Shown: in pieces, positions 61,292 through 64,000 of the stretch
How the letters are laid out: the number at the start of each line of letters is the position of its first letter
Numbering within the stretch: the stretch's first letter is position 1
Origin: Acanthacorydalis orientalis
Lineage: Eukaryota > Arthropoda > Insecta > Megaloptera > Corydalidae
Assembly: GCA_034766995.1 (NCBI GenBank)
Contig: CM068319.1
Span: 21,300,469 to 21,364,468 of the forward strand
DNA: 64,000 bases
Reading direction: 5' to 3'
Position numbers and translations under genes: made by a program
Notes under the pieces: generated by a model
The model's database searches: none
What the model was told of the DNA's origin: nothing
What the model saw: the letters and a program-made list of their open reading frames with translations, nothing else

Positions 61292-62929
61292 TGAAATGCA
61301 TACATTTATGATATATTTGATTATTTTTTTAAATATTTGGTAAAGTTTTAAAAAAGATTTCAAATCTACTGATAAGAATAGAGATTGTTTGACAAAATAC
61401 ATACCTCAAAATTAGTCAAAATGAAACAACTTGCAAATTTAAAAACCAATAAATGATTTTAGAATTAATACGAAATTGTTAATTTTATCATTTTGTAGTA
61501 GCTGTTCAAACGAATTCCATATAATGACATATTGGCAAATAAAGATGTGTTTTATTTTAGACGTGAACATATTTGTATTAGAATCAAGATTAAAAGTTTA
61601 TTTTATTCATCCTTAACAGTAACAAATATAATAATAAAATTAATAAAAACTAACTAAAAATGAAAAAATGCTAAAATCAAGTTTAGAAAATGTTATTGGT
61701 ATTAAATGAAAAGTGTTTTAATCTTAATTTTAAATGTATATTCATATAAATGTAAAATTGAATTGTAAACAAATTGAAAATTAAATAATAAAAAAAAACT
61801 ATAAAATTTGAAATATCGGATAAGATTCTAACCTTCATTTAAAATAACTTCTCAGTCTCAGACCGTTTGGAATTCTACTTCAAGTATGCTTCCCAGACAC
61901 ACTAATGTTTAGACTATTGTTATGAGTTTGTAATGACATGTAAATGATGTTTTATATTTTATATAATAAATAGATTACCATTTGAAAAAAAGCATGAACT
62001 GTTTGTTTAGATCAGACGGAATCATTCAACTATATGAAAATAGAAGGGTTATTCCCGTTTTTTTCCATAAATATGCAACATTTAAAACGGATGACTACTA
62101 ATTGTAGTAACTAACCAGTAACTTTAGAATCAGGGAAATCGAGTGTTGGGAAATATTTTACCGTTAGACAAAAGTTGAATTGCATTTGTTAATTAGCAAA
62201 TATTTTAATTTCAGTACCCACTGAATACTAACAAAACAGTTTGATAATGTCATAAGTATTGTAAACGAATCAAGATTCTGCTAATTATCTATATTTTCAC
62301 AGCTGACAGTAATCGGGCAAGCAAGTTTGTTACTTAACAACGTTGTTATTTTAAAAAGCATCGTACAACGAAATGCGAGCCTTAACATATTTTTATAATA
62401 ATAAATTTTAGCTTAGTTTTCATTTGAATACATTTTTAAGAAATATCATATTTATTCACAAATTAATCAAACTTATTCTCATATCAAATTTATTGTAATC
62501 AATTTACTAAATCGATACACTTTTATACTGATGCTTCAACATAAATGGTTTTACAATTATTCTATCATTATTTTCAAATTAATTTTCATCCATTATTAAA
62601 ATCATGTGTTTAACAAGTACTGCGTAGGGAAGAATAAGTTTGATTAGATTGTCAATCACATTGTAAAAAATGGAGCGTAAGCGCTAAGCTATCATTTTTT
62701 CAATAAATCTAAGTTAATATTTATGTGCATTTATACCAAAAAATTTTTTTAAAAATAATCTTAAAACATATTAGAAATAACATTATTTAATTTACAATTA
62801 TTTTAGACTTTATACGTACTGTGTTTAAATTTATTTATCTGTTATATAATATTCTAACTTTGATCCATGATATGTACGTTCCTATATATTTATACAAATA
62901 AAAAATCAAGAAAAATAGAATCGCCTGTA

Positions 62930-63080
62930 TATGTAAAATATGGACGGGTCCAGGTGTGTAGTCGCTGCAATTCCGTCCGGATTGATTTGCCATACTGCAC
63001 AACCAGATAATTTCTGTCGTCTTCAAAAGCGTTTACCATAAGATAGAATTGAACCGTACGAAGACCGTAGTACATCATGT
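62930..63080 (-). other. Unassigned higher-complexity block with long open frames
   Basis: On the minus strand two overlapping frames stay open. One reads MMYYGLRTVQFYLMVNAFED, then DRNYLVVQYGKSIRTELQRL, then HTWTRPYFTYTG. The other reads MANQSGRNCSDYTPGPVHIL, followed by a hydrophobic stretch, with NQS and NCS as possible glycosylation sites. Base composition is more balanced than around it. I recognise neither peptide and see no decisive splice sites, so this may be an exon, a repeat relic or non-coding conserved DNA. Confidence 0.25.
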
Positions 63081-64000
63081 TTTCATACGTACGGATTTTT
63101 TATTTCTTATATAGGGAAGACACAATGGCGTCACGAAATAAAAGAAATATATGGAGCATGTGTACCTCCTTATAACAGTTACATGTGTTTTATAGGCGGG
63201 TACATCCTCGCTTTTATGATGTAGATAATTTGACTGTATTAACGAGATCAGATCTTTTTTATTTAACAAAAAATCAATTAAATATCTTGTTGAATACATT
63301 GAAAATGAAGATATATGTATATATATATTATCAATTCATTGTAATACAGTTCTAATTGGTTTTCCAATAAAAGTATTTTTACATTATTCCTATTTATTTT
63401 TATATATTTGTTCAATATTTCTGTTAAAATATTTATCTATCGATTTAGTAGAAAAAAGATTCAATCATAATCATCCTTAAGGAAAATTGCTAGTTGTTTC
63501 AATTATAGACTCGGTAAATATTTTTTCTCAGATAATGGAGAAATTTTGTTGGGTATAAATATAAATGAAAGTAATACTCGTAATAACAACAATAAATAAT
63601 TTCAAATAAAAATAGTAGAATGTATTGCAAGAAAATACATATTAGAATAATGTAACATACATAAAACATTAGAAATTATATTTTAGAATTAAAAATATAT
63701 AAGAGGATCGAAAATACACATATAAATATATGATTTAAGAATATCAAAAAACGCATTAAAAATATATGAAAAATATTAAAATGAAAAAATGTTGAAGAAA
63801 CATTTGTCTTACAATAGATCATCATATTACATACGATAGTTATAAAATACTATTTTGTTATAATAAAGATTATTCAGAAGAAAGAATAATACTTTTTATT
63901 TCTTAACTTTATTAATATTAAATTGCGGAGGAATACGGTTTTTAAATTCGATTTTATTGAACATTTAGTTTCTTGAAATATTTATTGTTAAATATAATAG

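Larger units (their letters stand above)
49881..64000. other. Gene-poor region right of Prrx
   Basis: 14 kb in which I could not support any complete gene. It is AT-rich with (TA)n arrays at about 49888-49942, 51188-51259, 51828-51866, 52625-52661, 53289-53349, 55240-55291, 57614-57671, 58240-58282, 59546-59610 and 61255-61285. Between these lie islands of higher complexity and higher CpG content: about 50230-50560, 52380-52560, 52900-53180, 54990-55190, 55660-55860, 56440-56680, 58360-58620, 60840-61230 and 62930-63220. Such islands next to a developmental homeobox gene are often cis-regulatory, but they could also be scattered exons or old repeats. Confidence 0.45.

Overview
The window is eukaryotic nuclear DNA from an arthropod, most likely an insect. 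The protein-coding genes are split by many short introns with canonical GT/AG borders. Base composition is extremely AT-rich (by eye about four fifths A+T). Simple (TA)n arrays interrupt the sequence every one to two kilobases. Remnants of mariner, Tc1/mariner-like (DUF4817 type), hAT-like and non-LTR elements of kinds common in insect genomes are present. I cannot name the species; an AT-rich hymenopteran or hemipteran would fit. No tRNA, rRNA, CRISPR array or bacterial-type operon was seen.

Layout. (1) 1-7591, minus: 5' two thirds of a choline-transporter-like gene (SLC44A2/CTL2 type), running off the left edge. It holds a pair of apparently mutually exclusive exons, a non-LTR retrotransposon fragment and a foldback repeat. 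(2) 7.6-19.6 kb: AT-rich intergenic DNA with two decayed Tc1/mariner-like transposase copies, a small nested inverted-repeat element and a miniaturised mariner. (3) 19661-22230, plus: SIN1/MAPKAP1, a TORC2 subunit. (4) 22.3-26.5 kb: AT-rich spacer with a hAT-like MITE. (5) 26533-28045, minus: MVB12, an ESCRT-I subunit. (6) 30649-33283, minus: NOC4, a nucleolar ribosome-assembly factor. (7) 34171-35668, plus: DUSP12/YVH1 phosphatase, head-to-head with NOC4. (8) 37058-44540, minus: a Prrx-type paired-class homeobox gene with a homeodomain, an N-terminal PRRX motif and an OAR motif. (9) 44.5-64 kb: an almost gene-free stretch beside the homeobox gene, carrying one orphan GC-rich putative exon, a degenerate GATA-type minisatellite, a second miniaturised mariner, and several islands of higher sequence complexity that may be regulatory.

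The genes are ordinary housekeeping and developmental genes and do not form one pathway. One pairing is suggestive: NOC4 and DUSP12 share an 887 bp divergent intergenic region, and both have yeast orthologues that act in ribosome assembly. For the five multi-exon genes complete in the window (SIN1, MVB12, NOC4, DUSP12, Prrx) I joined exons by reading splice borders and checking that phase is kept from start to stop. Exon coordinates are therefore base-level inferences from sequence, not transcript-supported. The most interesting signal is the alternative exon pair in the choline-transporter-like gene, where including both exons would place a stop codon exactly at the junction.
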